Position numbers and translations under genes: made by a program | Part shown: positions 36,415 through 46,093 of the stretch, in pieces | Numbering within the stretch: position 1 is the first letter of the stretch | Layout of the letters: every line of letters starts with the position of its first letter | Notes under the pieces: model-generated | The model's input: the letters and a program-made list of their open reading frames with translations, nothing else | Database searches by the model: none | Told to the model about the DNA's origin: nothing | Assembly (NCBI GenBank): GCA_019636475.1 | Contig: JAHBXN010000010.1 | Location: 62,001 to 126,000, forward strand | Direction of reading: 5' to 3' | DNA: 64,000 nt | DNA from: Phycisphaerae bacterium | Lineage (GTDB): Bacteria; Planctomycetota; Phycisphaerae; UBA1845; UTPLA1

Positions 36415-36864
36415 CGTGGGTCTCCTCGCCGGAAGCGGCGAAATCAGATCTTCAAACCGGGATCTCTGGTACTCACGACAGCGACACACTCGCTGTTCGT
36501 AACTCCCGCGTCACAATGCAACTCTTGGTAAAGCAGTTACATCCGCGAGCCAGAAAAGCCCTTCCACCCCCGGTTCAGCAACTTCCCCTGCCGATATCTG
36601 CTCGATTCACACTCGCCATTTGTCGGCGTGATCGAACAGGCACTCCAGCTTCATACTCGGACGCAATGGGCCGACGATCGGGCCCAAACAGGCCGAAACT
36701 GCGGATCGAACCCACGAGCGTAACGGAGCCAGCCTCAGGGTAGTCTCCCTACGCACATTATCCGACCCTCTGATATTGTACTTGATTCGGCAAAAACTGC
36801 AAGGAAATCTGATCAGGATGCGCCTGACTCGGCAATATGACCCGGATTGGTCAGGAAATTTGCG
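36415..36864. other. Intergenic region, 450 bp
   Basis: No supported gene. It contains the PilZ ribosome site at its left end. The part near 36770-36850 is AT-richer and could hold a leftward promoter, but no paired -35/-10 is convincing. No repeat or hairpin stands out. Confidence 0.4.
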
Positions 36865-38217
36865 TCAGCGAACGCCAACAGATGGCTCGCCGCTCGCCAC
36901 GCCAGAATGACGATCGAAACTAACTCGACCTGCGACAATTGTTTGCGTCGCCCTGCCGCGAACCTGCCAACCGCCAAACGGCGTATTCCGACTTCGTGAA
37001 AGGAACTCACTGGGGGATATCACCCATTCTTCCGCAGGATCGATTATCGTGATGTCTGCAATCGCTCCGGGCGCAAGTGTGCCGCGTCCCAACTTTAATA
37101 GTTTCGACGGCAAACAGGAAAGCCGCTCGATCAATCCGGGCCAGTCCAACAGCCTGGTTTCGATCAGGGCGCGAATGAAGAGCGGAAGCGCAGTTTCCAG
37201 GCCAACGATGCCGAACGGCGCAGTCTGAAAATCGAAGGCCTTTTCGTCCGCCCCATGTGGCGCGTGATCGGTCACGAGGCAGTCGATGGTGCCATCAGCG
37301 ACACCCTCGCGACACGCCTCGACATCGCGCTCGGTGCGAAGCGGTGGATTCATTTTGAAATTCGTGTCGTAGTCTCCTATGTCCCGCTCGGTCAGAAGCA
37401 GGTGATGCGGGCACACCTCGGCCGTGACGCGGATGCCGCGCCGTCGCGCCTCGCGGATCATCCGGACCGCGCCGGCCGTGGAAATGTGGGCTGCGTGGTA
37501 CGCCGTGCCAGTGCTTTCTGCCAGAAGCAGGTCACGCTGCAGCATCACCTCCTCCGCAAGCGGAGACAGACCGGGCAGCCCGAGTCGCGTCGCGGTCAGC
37601 CCCGCGTTCATGCACCCGCCGGATGCCAGATCGGCATCCTCGCAGTGCTGAATCAAAGGCACGTCGAACATCTTTGCATACTGGAGTGCGCGCAGCATCG
37701 TGTTCGAATTGGCCACGCCGCAGCCGTCGTCGGTGAATGCCACGGCGCCAGCACGAACCATATGCCCCATTTCAGCCAGTTCCAGGCCTTGTCGGCCCTT
37801 CGTGATTGCTCCGATCGGAAACACGTTGCAAAGCCCGCTGCGCGCGGCCTGCCTGAGGACGAATTCAACCATCGCCTCATTGTCTATCGCAGGCTGTGTG
37901 TTTGGCATGCAGGCAATTGAAGTGAAGCCGCCTGCGACGGCCGCCGCACTGCCGGAGCCGATTGTCTCCTCATCCTCGTTGCCCGGCTCGCGAAGATGGA
38001 CGTGGATATCGATCAGTCCGGGACACACAATCAGACCGGTTGCATCGATCTCAATTCGCCCGGGAGCGGACGATTCCGGCGCGGAAGCCCTGCCATCGAC
38101 CGGGTTGATCGATTCAATCCTGCCGTCAACGACTGTCACATCGGCGATCTGATCCAGATTCCGCGATGGATCGACGACACGGCCGCTACGAATGATGAGG
38201 TTTGAATTCTTCACCAT
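36865..38217 (-). CDS. pyrC: Dihydroorotase (class I)
   Basis: Cyclises carbamoyl-aspartate to dihydroorotate, the third step of pyrimidine synthesis. The amidohydrolase barrel has DIHVHLREPG, GGFTSIACMPNTQPAID, VAFTDDGCGVANSNTML, LIQHCEDADLASGG, AAHISTAGAVRMI and VTDHAPHGADEKAFDF, so the metal ligands are present. ATG 38217 (MVKNSNLIIR) is chosen because the family starts there; a 15-residue extension from 38262 has no support. It follows pyrB in the pyrR-pyrB-pyrC leftward operon. Confidence 0.97.
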   Translation of the reverse strand: MVKNSNLIIRSGRVVDPSRNLDQIADVTVVDGRIESINPVDGRASAPESSAPGRIEIDATGLIVCPGLIDIHVHLREPGNEDEETIGSGSAAAVAGGFTSIACMPNTQPAIDNEAMVEFVLRQAARSGLCNVFPIGAITKGRQGLELAEMGHMVRAGAVAFTDDGCGVANSNTMLRALQYAKMFDVPLIQHCEDADLASGGCMNAGLTATRLGLPGLSPLAEEVMLQRDLLLAESTGTAYHAAHISTAGAVRMIREARRRGIRVTAEVCPHHLLLTERDIGDYDTNFKMNPPLRTERDVEACREGVADGTIDCLVTDHAPHGADEKAFDFQTAPFGIVGLETALPLFIRALIETRLLDWPGLIERLSCLPSKLLKLGRGTLAPGAIADITIIDPAEEWVISPSEFLSRSRNTPFGGWQVRGRATQTIVAGRVSFDRHSGVASGEPSVGVR

Positions 38218-38281
38218 ACGATTCTCATCACCAATCGAAAAGACTCCATCATTCGGAAACATCCGGCGCGACGTGCCCCAT

Positions 38282-39286
38282 TCATCCGGCTCCGAGTGCC
38301 TGCGTGCAGAGGAACATCACGGCCATGCGCACCGCCAAGCCATTTGTCACCTGCTCCAGAATGACGCTTCGACCGCCGTCCGCCACGTCACCCGCCATTT
38401 CGACTCCCCGGTTGATCGGCCCCGGGTGCATCACCAGTACATCCTGCCGGGCGCGTTTCATCCGCTCGTTGGTCAATCCGAACAGGCGTGTGTATTCACC
38501 AAGACTCGGAAAGACATTCGAGCCCAGCCGCTCCATCTGAATGCGGAGCATGTTGATGACATCGAATTCGCCGATCACGGAATCAAAATCGTGCACGACC
38601 CGCGCCCCCATCTTCGCGAACGCGCCAGGCACCATGGTCGTGGGCCCCACAAAGGTGACTTCGGCGCCAAGCTTCAGGAGGCCGTGAAGGTTCGATCGCG
38701 CCACGCGCGAGTTTCCCACGTCACCCACAATCGCCACCTTCAGCCCGTCAATCCGGCCCTTTGCCTTTCGGATCGTGTATATATCAAGGAGGCCCTGCGT
38801 CGGATGTTCATGGCGGCCGTCGCCCGCGTTGATGACGCAGCACTTCGTGTTCTTCGCGATGAGGTGATTCGCCCCCGACGACGAGTGGCGGCAAACGATC
38901 ACGTCGATACCCATCGCCTCGATGTTCCGCACGGTATCCCGAAGTGATTCGCCCTTTGAGAGTGAGCTGGCCTTGGCGGTGAAATCGATGACGTCCGCGC
39001 TGAGACGCTGTGCCGCCAGCGTGAAACTCGTGCGCGTACGGGTTGAATCCTCGAAGAAGAGATTCACCACGACCCGGCCGCGAAGCGCCGGCACCTTTTT
39101 GACGCTGCGGGTGGAGACATCCTCGAACGCCGCGGCGGTATCGAGAATCAAGTTGATCTCGTCGGACGTGAGTTCTTCAAGCGTGAGCAAATTGCGGTGG
39201 GGCCAAACCATGGATTCACGCTGAGTCGAGCGAGCCGCTGCGACGAAATTGCCTGCGTCGCGGACGGAATTGCCAGGTCCGTTCAT
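38282..39286 (-). CDS. pyrB: Aspartate carbamoyltransferase catalytic chain
   Basis: Transfers carbamoyl phosphate to aspartate, the first committed pyrimidine step. Signature motifs: FFEDSTRTRTSFTLAAQRL, SSLSKGESLRDTVRNIEAMG, RHSSSGANHLIA, DGRHEHPTQGLLDIYTI, VGDVGNSRVARSNLHGL and HPGPINRGVEM. The first 25 residues are an unconserved extension, but ATG 39286 has GGAG 8 bases upstream and overlaps the pyrR stop by 4 bases, so I keep it. No regulatory pyrI is present. pyrC follows after 64 bp. Confidence 0.97.
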   Translation of the reverse strand: MNGPGNSVRDAGNFVAAARSTQRESMVWPHRNLLTLEELTSDEINLILDTAAAFEDVSTRSVKKVPALRGRVVVNLFFEDSTRTRTSFTLAAQRLSADVIDFTAKASSLSKGESLRDTVRNIEAMGIDVIVCRHSSSGANHLIAKNTKCCVINAGDGRHEHPTQGLLDIYTIRKAKGRIDGLKVAIVGDVGNSRVARSNLHGLLKLGAEVTFVGPTTMVPGAFAKMGARVVHDFDSVIGEFDVINMLRIQMERLGSNVFPSLGEYTRLFGLTNERMKRARQDVLVMHPGPINRGVEMAGDVADGGRSVILEQVTNGLAVRMAVMFLCTQALGAG

Positions 39287-39804
39287 CCATCCATCTCCAC
39301 GCGATCGACGCCGCCGGATTCTCTCAGCAGTACGGTGACGTGACGATCATCGCCCGGCGTCTTCACACCCACGAAATCCGGCTGAATCGGAAGCTCGCGT
39401 CCGCCCCGATCGACAAGCACCGCCAGCCGGATCGCCCTGGGTCTTCCAAGATCCTTGATCGCGTCCAGTGCGGCGCGAATCGACCGACCCGAGTAGATGA
39501 CGTCGTCAACCAGAATCAAATACTTGCCTGCCACATCGAACGGAATTTCCGTCGTGCGGACGACCGCGGCCGGGCCGATTTCGGCGAGATCATCCCGATA
39601 AAGTGTGATGTCGAGAGTACCGAATTCGACCTGCGAAACTCCGTGGGCCGCGAGTCTTTCAATTAATCTTGCTGCCAAAGTATCGCCACGACTGCGAATG
39701 CCGATGACAGCAACCGACGCCGTCGCGGGTATCGACGCGGAAATTTCGCCGGCGATCCGCTCCAGCGCCGCCGCGATTCCGTTCTCGTCCAGCAATACAC
39801 TCAT
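39283..39804 (-). CDS. pyrR: PyrR bifunctional regulator / uracil phosphoribosyltransferase
   Basis: PyrR-family protein (173 residues): binds UMP/UTP and usually represses the pyr operon by RNA attenuation, with weak uracil phosphoribosyltransferase activity. The PRPP loop LILVDDVIYSGRSIRAALDAI and the GTLDITLYRDDL segment are diagnostic. It is the first gene of pyrR-pyrB-pyrC, overlapping pyrB by ATGA. I see no clear PyrR anti-terminator hairpin set in the 188-bp leader, so how it regulates here is open. Confidence 0.95.
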   Translation of the reverse strand: MSVLLDENGIAAALERIAGEISASIPATASVAVIGIRSRGDTLAARLIERLAAHGVSQVEFGTLDITLYRDDLAEIGPAAVVRTTEIPFDVAGKYLILVDDVIYSGRSIRAALDAIKDLGRPRAIRLAVLVDRGGRELPIQPDFVGVKTPGDDRHVTVLLRESGGVDRVEMDG

Positions 39805-39992
39805 TTACCCGCGAGAATACCGAAGGGCCCCTATCGTGACAAGGCGGCCAGGATGGGGCGACAAATCCCATCCGCCACGAATGCGCAGAATCGCCTCGGT
39901 TCCTTGGTCCGGCAAGGTGACGATTCGCGGATCGCGGCTATAATGTTCCCAGACAAAATTCTGTGAAAAATTCGCTGTGAGGCGCATGGATT

Positions 39993-41186
39993 ATGAAGTT
40001 GCTTGGCACTGTGGCCGTGCTGTTGGGCCTGACCTTCGGTGGATGGTTCGCGTACAACAAATTCCTCAAGGAGGTACCGGTCAGCGGCTTCGTAACAAAG
40101 CCGGTCATGCGCGGAGACATCGTCAAGACCGTCTCGGCCACGGGTACGATCGAGCCCCTCGTGAAAGTGATCGTCGGATCCGAGTTGAGCGGCCGAATCA
40201 AGAAGTGGTACGCCGATTTTAATGCGCCCGTCGGGACCGGAACGGTCCTCGCCGAGATTGACCCGGACCGCTTCCAAACCACGCACGACCGGTCCGCCGC
40301 GGAACTCGAGCTGGCCAAGGCACGCGAGGAGGAACTTCTGGTTCGCTACAAGGATGCCGAGCGAGAACGCAAGCGAATCGAGGGTCTTCGCGCACAGAAC
40401 AATGCAAGCGAAAACGAACTCCTCATCGCCCGTGCCAACGAAGAGGCTGCAAAAGCCGCTTGGCACGGTTCCATCGCCAGCATCAAGTCGGCGGAGGCCA
40501 TCCTCAATTCCGCCCGGGTCGATCTGGAGCGAACGGTTATCCGCTCACCGATCGACGGCGTCGTCATCGCCCGAAACATCGAGGACGGTCAAACCGTTGC
40601 CGCATCGTTTCAGGCCCCCGAGTTGTTCGTCATCGCCAATGACCTGACCAAAATGCAAGTGAATGCCAACGTCTCCGAAGCCGACATCGGCCTGATCCAT
40701 GAGGGCGGCCCGGCGAGTTTTCGAGTCGATGCCTATCCCAACCGTCAGTTTCACGGAACGATTTCCCAGATTCGATTCAACGCCACGGCGCTCGACGGCG
40801 TCGTGACCTACGTCACCCTCATCGAAGCGACCAACGAGGATCTGGCTTTGCGACCCGGCATGACCGCAAACATCACGTTTGAGGTGGCGAGGGCCGACGG
40901 CGTCCTTCAGATCCCGAATGCAGCGCTTCGGTTTGATCCGAACCCGCCCGACCCGGCTGGCATGGCGATGAAGCCGCTCTCCGGACCGCCAAAGCCGACC
41001 GTCTATATCAATCGTGACGGCAAGCCGACTCCGCGAGAAGTCAAAGTCGGACTCACGAACGGCATGCTCACGCAACTCATCGGTGACGAACTCAAGGAAG
41101 GCGACGAAGTCATCATCGAACGGAACTACAGCGGCGGCGGAACAGGCGGCGCCAGGCGTATGGGCGTGCCCACTCGCCGCATGTGA
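39993..41186 (+). CDS. macA: MacA-like periplasmic adaptor (HlyD/RND family)
   Basis: Membrane-anchored periplasmic adaptor of a MacAB-type efflux or secretion system (397 residues). The N-terminal anchor (LLGTVAVLLGLTFGGWFAY) precedes the lipoyl half GTIEPLVKVIVGSELSGRI, a coiled-coil hairpin of about 90 residues (DRSAAELELAKAREEELL ... SAEAILNSARVDL), then TVIRSPIDGVVIARNIEDGQ and the beta-barrel. A Gly/Arg-rich tail is unusual but short. An ABC ATPase gene follows; no FtsX-type permease or outer-membrane partner is adjacent. Confidence 0.93.
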   Translation: MKLLGTVAVLLGLTFGGWFAYNKFLKEVPVSGFVTKPVMRGDIVKTVSATGTIEPLVKVIVGSELSGRIKKWYADFNAPVGTGTVLAEIDPDRFQTTHDRSAAELELAKAREEELLVRYKDAERERKRIEGLRAQNNASENELLIARANEEAAKAAWHGSIASIKSAEAILNSARVDLERTVIRSPIDGVVIARNIEDGQTVAASFQAPELFVIANDLTKMQVNANVSEADIGLIHEGGPASFRVDAYPNRQFHGTISQIRFNATALDGVVTYVTLIEATNEDLALRPGMTANITFEVARADGVLQIPNAALRFDPNPPDPAGMAMKPLSGPPKPTVYINRDGKPTPREVKVGLTNGMLTQLIGDELKEGDEVIIERNYSGGGTGGARRMGVPTRRM

Positions 41187-41295
41187 ACAGGCGAATGGGC
41201 AGCGCGACGTCCAATTTGGCTGTGATCGCGGTCAAGGTGACGATCGCCTCGGCGCCGGCCGCTCCTTACCCCCCAGAACAGGAAACGGAACTGAC

Positions 41296-42090
41296 TTGAT
41301 TCGATCCGCCTCTTCCAATCCCGCTGCACCCGCCGATAGTCGCAATCCATGTCCCATTGTCGACGTCCGCGATGTCCACAAGACTTATCACATCGGTGAG
41401 GTTGCCGTGCCGGCTGTGCGCGGCGTCACGCTGACGATCCATCGGGGCGAGATGATCGCCATCATGGGCCCCAGCGGCTCGGGAAAATCCACGCTTATGC
41501 ACGTTCTGGGATGCCTCGATCGGTGTGATCGCGGCGTCTATTTGCTTGACGGCGTGGACGTGACACGCATGTCCAAGACTCAGCTCTCGGCAATCCGCAA
41601 CCAGAAGCTCGGCTTTGTATTCCAGAGCTTCAACCTGTTGCCGCGCACCACTGTGCTTGACAATGTCGCGATGCCCCTGAGTTATGCCGGCGTGCGACGG
41701 CGCGAACGGCGTCGCCGCGCGGCCGAAATGCTGGAGCTGGTCGGTCTTGGAAATCGCTCGCACCACCATAGCAATCAGCTCTCCGGCGGACAGCAGCAGC
41801 GCGTCGCCATCGCGCGATCGTTGGTCACCAACCCGGTGCTCCTGCTCGCCGACGAGCCAACGGGCAATCTCGACAGCAAGACGGGTATGGAGATCATGGC
41901 CTTGCTGCAGAGACTCAACCAGGACAGCGGGCTGACGATCGTCCTCGTCACGCATGAGCCGGACATCGCGGTCTATGCACAGCGGACCCTTTCCGTCAAA
42001 GATGGTCTCGTCGAGTCCGATCGAATGAACCAACAGGTTAAGGCGATTCCGGCATCGGCGCCGGCTCACGCGCCCGCCGTCGCGTCCTGA
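41296..42090 (+). CDS. ABC transporter ATP-binding protein, MacB/LolD type
   Basis: Cytoplasmic ATPase of the MacB/LolD (type VII ABC) group: Walker [11 protein letters not shown]-loop [11 protein letters not shown], signature [15 protein letters not shown], Walker [14 protein letters not shown] and the H-loop VTHEPD. About 264 residues from TTG 41296; this is the only plausible start downstream of macA, after a GGAAACGGAA weak ribosome site. It pairs with the MacA-like adaptor 110 bp upstream. The usual next gene, the MacB-type permease, is missing: a zinc-ribbon membrane protein follows instead. Confidence 0.9.
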   Translation: MIRSASSNPAAPADSRNPCPIVDVRDVHKTYHIGEVAVPAVRGVTLTIHRGEMIAIMGPSGSGKSTLMHVLGCLDRCDRGVYLLDGVDVTRMSKTQLSAIRNQKLGFVFQSFNLLPRTTVLDNVAMPLSYAGVRRRERRRRAAEMLELVGLGNRSHHHSNQLSGGQQQRVAIARSLVTNPVLLLADEPTGNLDSKTGMEIMALLQRLNQDSGLTIVLVTHEPDIAVYAQRTLSVKDGLVESDRMNQQVKAIPASAPAHAPAVAS

Positions 42091-42105
42091 CCTTTGCCGC
42101 CTCAC

Positions 42106-42714
42106 ATGACGCTGAATCCCGAATCCAGAAGGCAGGACGTACCCGACCCGAACACCTCCCCATCCAAGCGCAGGCCGGAGATTCATCTCTCGACCAATAT
42201 TCCGGAAGTGGATGGAGTAGTCGCACATTCCGATTCGCGCGAGGCACGATACCACGCCCGAGAAGAGACGCTTCACGACGATCATGTGCAGTTGCTTCGG
42301 TATCCCATACCGGCCAGGCCGCTTCATCTCTGCCCGCACTGTGACTACAACCTGACGTCGCTTCGAAAGGCTCGCTGCCCCGAATGCGGAGAGGTCTTCA
42401 CCCTCGTCGAAGCCAGACGCCGCGGCGCGCGACATCTACCCCACGTTCGGCAGGACACCTTCGCAGTGCTCGCCTACAAGCTCACCCTGACCTGTGGCGT
42501 CGCGCTCTTCCTGCTCAGCCCGATCTATGGATTCGTCGGCCCCTGCCAGATGCGCGCCGGCTTGGCCGCATGGTTGGTGTGCCTCTCCGCGCTCGTCGCA
42601 ATCTTCGCAACAATGTACCGGGTCTATTTCCAGCGAACCCTGGCGGAGGCGGCCTTGATCGCAGGAATCCTCAATGCCACCATTGTCGCCATTATGGTCA
42701 TTATGCTGGCCTGA
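42106..42714 (+). CDS. Zinc-ribbon membrane protein
   Basis: Unnamed 202-residue protein. A 70-residue polar segment leads to a zinc ribbon, LCPHCDYNLTSLRKARCPECG (C-x2-C then C-x2-C), followed by three or four hydrophobic segments (LTLTCGVALFLLSPIYGFVG, AWLVCLSALVAIFATM, LIAGILNATIVAIMVIMLA). The ribbon matches the end of the protein at 24.4 kb. ATG 42106 lies 15 bp after the ATPase gene; another start (TTG 42094) is possible. It may be a local regulator or an accessory part of the adjacent MacA-type system, but I have no evidence for this. Confidence 0.78.
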   Translation: MTLNPESRRQDVPDPNTSPSKRRPEIHLSTNIPEVDGVVAHSDSREARYHAREETLHDDHVQLLRYPIPARPLHLCPHCDYNLTSLRKARCPECGEVFTLVEARRRGARHLPHVRQDTFAVLAYKLTLTCGVALFLLSPIYGFVGPCQMRAGLAAWLVCLSALVAIFATMYRVYFQRTLAEAALIAGILNATIVAIMVIMLA

Positions 42715-42781
42715 TCGATCCCGTCTGTTTTCATTTGTTTTGCGAATCAGCATCGTGTCGATCAGCGGCCGCGAGATTATC

Positions 42782-43585
42782 ATGATCCATATGCCGACCG
42801 CTTCACGCGACACGCTCTGGGACGATGCCCGCCTGTCCGATCCGCATGCGCAGCCGGACAAATCGCGCCGGGTTCAGGCAATGTTTGACGCCATTGCCCC
42901 AACGTACGAACTCGTCAATCGCGTCCTGTCGGCCGGTCGCGACGCCTTCTGGCGGCGCACCGCGGTTAGTATGGCCGCCGTGCGCTCCGACGACCGGGTA
43001 CTCGACCTCGCCTGCGGCACGGGCGATTTCGCCCGCGCGTTCCATCGAGCGAAGCCGTCTGTCATCGTGGGAAGCGATTTCTCCGCGGGGATGCTCGGCC
43101 TGGCCGCACGACGCGCAGCCGAGACGCCGCGCGTTGCCGGCGCATCCGCTCCGATACGATGGTGCCGCGGGGATGCACACAATTTGCCGTTCGCGGATGG
43201 ATCGTTTTCAATCGCCAGTTGCGCATTCGGCGTTCGGAATTTTCAGCATCTTGAAATTGGTTTGCGGGAGATGAACCGCGTCTTGGCCGTCGGCGGGCGC
43301 GCAGTCATCCTTGAGTTTACGATGCCTCGCTCGAAGTTGCTCGGACGGATCTACCGCTTCTACTTTCGCCGTGTGCTCCCCCGGGTCGCACGGTGGATAA
43401 GCCGCGATCGATCGGGGGCGTACGACTACCTGCCGAATTCGGTGGAGTCGTTCATCGACGAACGCGGCATGGTGAAAGCCCTCCAATCCGTGGGATTCGG
43501 ACGCATCGAATGCCGAACGCTTTCAGCAGGAATCGTCGCCGTGTATGTCGCCACGAAACCCAAGCAGACTGACGGTACGACATGA
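42782..43585 (+). CDS. menG: MenG/UbiE demethylmenaquinone methyltransferase
   Basis: SAM-dependent C-methyltransferase for the last step of menaquinone (or ubiquinone) synthesis. Motifs: MFDAIAPTYELVNRVLSAGRDAFWRR, SAM loop VLDLACGTGDFARA, GDAHNLPFADGSFSIASCAFGVRNF, LREMNRVLAVGGRAVILEF and the terminal SAGIVAVYVATKP. Length 267 from ATG 42782; a second ATG three codons on is possible. Its stop overlaps the next start by 4 bases (ATGA), leading into the TPR membrane protein and then ubiX. Confidence 0.95.
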   Translation: MIHMPTASRDTLWDDARLSDPHAQPDKSRRVQAMFDAIAPTYELVNRVLSAGRDAFWRRTAVSMAAVRSDDRVLDLACGTGDFARAFHRAKPSVIVGSDFSAGMLGLAARRAAETPRVAGASAPIRWCRGDAHNLPFADGSFSIASCAFGVRNFQHLEIGLREMNRVLAVGGRAVILEFTMPRSKLLGRIYRFYFRRVLPRVARWISRDRSGAYDYLPNSVESFIDERGMVKALQSVGFGRIECRTLSAGIVAVYVATKPKQTDGTT

Positions 43586-45447
43586 CAACGGTCCCGGCGT
43601 TACAGGCAGAAGTCATCGACGTCTGGTCGCGAGCGGCGAGCAAGTATCGTATCCGCGCCGCATTGATGCTCCTGATCCTCGCGGCACTTTTTGCAGGGCT
43701 CTGTTGCTTCACGTTCTGGCTGCGTACCGGCGTCCTGGCGCCATGGGAGAGCGATTCATATCTGGAAATCCTCAGAGATTCGTTCCGTCCGACGGGGATC
43801 AACCAGATCACGCTGTCCGATTTCCTGTCACGACCGATTCCGGTTCAGGAAGTGCCCGTCCATGCATTGATCATGGGCATTCTCTTCGCATCACTCTGCT
43901 CGATACCGATTCTTGTTTCGATACTCTATCGCCTTCCCTTTTCGGTGCTCTTCGCGGCAATGGTCTTCAGTCTCGCGGCGATGCCCTGGCTAGGAATCAC
44001 CGTGCTCATCGGCTGTACGCTGGCCTCGATGGGACAGTTTCGGTTCAGGTTCCGCTATGCCTCGGCGCTGATCGGCCTGACGCCGACCGCGATTTATTTT
44101 GTGACAGCGTCGTGGCAGCCTGCCGGCACGGTATCAGCGATGAGCGAGAATCAGGCGCTCGTCTATGCGCCCTGGGTGCTGGCGATGCTCTCGTCCTGTA
44201 TCATCTGCGCTGTCGCGCTGGCCATTGCAAGAATCATCAATTTCCGGCCCGGCGGAATGCCGCCCGTTCTGGCGCTGCTTTTTGCTGTGCCGGTTATGCT
44301 TTTTCATGTCTACGTCGGCCGCGACGAACTGGAGTATCGCATTCTTGAGAATCAATTCGGCCGATCGCCGAATTCAGCATTCTCACCGGTGGATATCGGC
44401 CAACTCGCCCGACAGGCCGCCACTGCAAGATGGTCAGACACCGGGAGTGGTTCGTACGACGCGCTATACGAAGAGATTTACCGGAATGCCCGGTCTTCCG
44501 TGCTGGAGCGCATGGAGCAGAAACGGCTCGACGCCACCATCAGCTTTGATCGATTCACGGAATTGTTCCCCCAATCGCGCCGCGTTCCGGATGTTCTGTT
44601 TCTCAAGGCCCGAGCGCTGGACATGCGCGTCGACCTTGCCCGGCTGGAAAGCAGCGGGCAGGCGCAGTTTCGGTCGGACATGCCGTCGGCTGCTTCACGA
44701 CAGACTTGGCAAACGCTGATTGAGAGATTTCCCACCTATCCCGGCACGGCGACGGCCCTGCATCGCCTCGCGATCCTGTCGGCGAGCGACGGCGATATCG
44801 CGAACGCGCTCCGATTGCTTGAAACGCTCGTTCGGAGTTTCAACTCCGACACGACCGACAATTCGAACGACACTCAGCCCGAGAGCGTCGTCGGCTCGGC
44901 ATTTAAGCGCACACCGAGAACTCCGGAGCTTCAGATTGACGTGCTGCTCAATGTTGAACGCGCGCAATCAATGCGTGAGATGTTGCTGATCTGCCGCGAT
45001 GACAAGCCCCTGCCCTACGTCGAGCTCTTCGGCGCCCGAGCCGACGGTTCGAATCCATTGATCTTGCCCGTCCAGCTCCTGCTGCGCCTGGATCGGGTTC
45101 ATCCGGCCTACGCACGGAATCTGCGTCATATCGCCTCAGTCTTTCCCGATTCACACGCCGCCGGATTTGTCGCGATTCGAGAAGCAGAGATCGTCGCCGA
45201 TGAACGAGCTCAATTGAAACTGCTCCGTGACACGGTCGATCGGCTCAGCGGTCGACCCGAGTGCGCCGAAGCGCTCTTCGCATTGGCCGACGCACTGCTG
45301 GCGGGAAACAGAATCGACGAGGCCGAACGACTTTTCGAGCAAATCCTGGAGACCCATTCGGAAAGCGAATGGGCCCGGCGGGCTCGCGCAAGACTGACGG
45401 CACTGGAAATCGTTCTCATCATCGACGCTGGGGGGCAAACACAATGA
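43582..45447 (+). CDS. Membrane protein with C-terminal TPR-like repeats
   Basis: Unrecognised 621-residue protein between menG and ubiX. The N-terminal 280 residues contain about six hydrophobic segments (LMLLILAALFAGLCCFTFWL, ALIMGILFASLCSIPILVSI, VLALLFAVPVMLFHVYV and others). The C-terminal half is soluble and helical with TPR/SEL-like units, for example PGTATALHRLAILSASDGDI and ALFALADALLAGNRIDEAER, of the type in YfiO/BamD-like assembly proteins. It is coupled at both ends by 4-base ATGA overlaps, so it is strictly stoichiometric with menG and ubiX. A role in quinone-linked membrane assembly is speculation. Confidence 0.85.
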   Translation: MTTVPALQAEVIDVWSRAASKYRIRAALMLLILAALFAGLCCFTFWLRTGVLAPWESDSYLEILRDSFRPTGINQITLSDFLSRPIPVQEVPVHALIMGILFASLCSIPILVSILYRLPFSVLFAAMVFSLAAMPWLGITVLIGCTLASMGQFRFRFRYASALIGLTPTAIYFVTASWQPAGTVSAMSENQALVYAPWVLAMLSSCIICAVALAIARIINFRPGGMPPVLALLFAVPVMLFHVYVGRDELEYRILENQFGRSPNSAFSPVDIGQLARQAATARWSDTGSGSYDALYEEIYRNARSSVLERMEQKRLDATISFDRFTELFPQSRRVPDVLFLKARALDMRVDLARLESSGQAQFRSDMPSAASRQTWQTLIERFPTYPGTATALHRLAILSASDGDIANALRLLETLVRSFNSDTTDNSNDTQPESVVGSAFKRTPRTPELQIDVLLNVERAQSMREMLLICRDDKPLPYVELFGARADGSNPLILPVQLLLRLDRVHPAYARNLRHIASVFPDSHAAGFVAIREAEIVADERAQLKLLRDTVDRLSGRPECAEALFALADALLAGNRIDEAERLFEQILETHSESEWARRARARLTALEIVLIIDAGGQTQ

Positions 45448-46067
45448 ACAAACGCATCGTTGTCGCGGTCACGGGCGCCAGTGGAGCGCCCTATTCGCGC
45501 AGACTGATTGAGTGTCTGGCGCGAGCCGACGCCGAGGTTCATCTCGTCGTCTCCCCTTACGGACGCAGGTTGTTTCTGGATGAGATGGCGATTGCCGACC
45601 CGACTCCGGAGCGACTCATCGGCGCGGAGTTGGCTGAACGGGTCGTCGTCCACCCTTATCGCGACGTGGGAGATCAGCTTGCCTCCGGCTCGTTTCTCAC
45701 CGATGGCATGATCATCTGCCCATGCAGCAGCAACACGCTCGGCGAAGTGGCTGCGGGCCTCGGCGGGAATCTCATCGCTCGCGCCGCGGCTGTTCACCTC
45801 AAGGAATCACGGCGGCTGATCTTGGTTCCGCGCGAGATGCCGGTATCGCAAATCGAACTAGAGAGCATGTTGCGCATCTCTCGCGCCGGCGGCATCATTT
45901 GCCCTGCCGCACCAGGTTTCTACATGATTCCGAAGAAGATCGACGACCTGGTGGACTTTGTCGTTGGAAAGTTGCTCGATCTTGTCGGCCTGCCACATAA
46001 TCTGAAAACTCGTTGGATCCCGCCCACAGCAGCCGCAGACAGTGCCGAATGCGAGGCCAGCGACTGA
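45444..46067 (+). CDS. ubiX: UbiX-family flavin prenyltransferase
   Basis: Makes prenylated FMN from FMN and dimethylallyl phosphate, the cofactor of UbiD decarboxylases (one lies at 25 kb). Motifs: N-terminal IVVAVTGASGAPYSRRLIE, CPCSSNTLGEVAAGLGGNLIARAA, LILVPREMPVSQIELESML and PAAPGFYMIPKKIDDLVDFVVG. Length 207, normal. The ATG overlaps the preceding stop by 4 bases, with GGGGG before it as ribosome site. Together menG, the TPR protein and ubiX point to quinone biosynthesis. Confidence 0.96.
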   Translation: MNKRIVVAVTGASGAPYSRRLIECLARADAEVHLVVSPYGRRLFLDEMAIADPTPERLIGAELAERVVVHPYRDVGDQLASGSFLTDGMIICPCSSNTLGEVAAGLGGNLIARAAAVHLKESRRLILVPREMPVSQIELESMLRISRAGGIICPAAPGFYMIPKKIDDLVDFVVGKLLDLVGLPHNLKTRWIPPTAAADSAECEASD

Positions 46068-46093
46068 CATGCGCCGTGTCCTTGCCAAAAAAA

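Noticed and set aside
36090-36743. A 217-codon rightward ORF
   Set aside because: Antisense to the PilZ gene and Arg/Pro-rich; no motif.
39805-39992. PyrR attenuator in the pyrR leader
   Set aside because: I could not find the alternative hairpins and the binding loop with confidence.
41266-42435. A 389-codon leftward ORF
   Set aside because: Antisense to the ABC ATPase gene, which has all its motifs.
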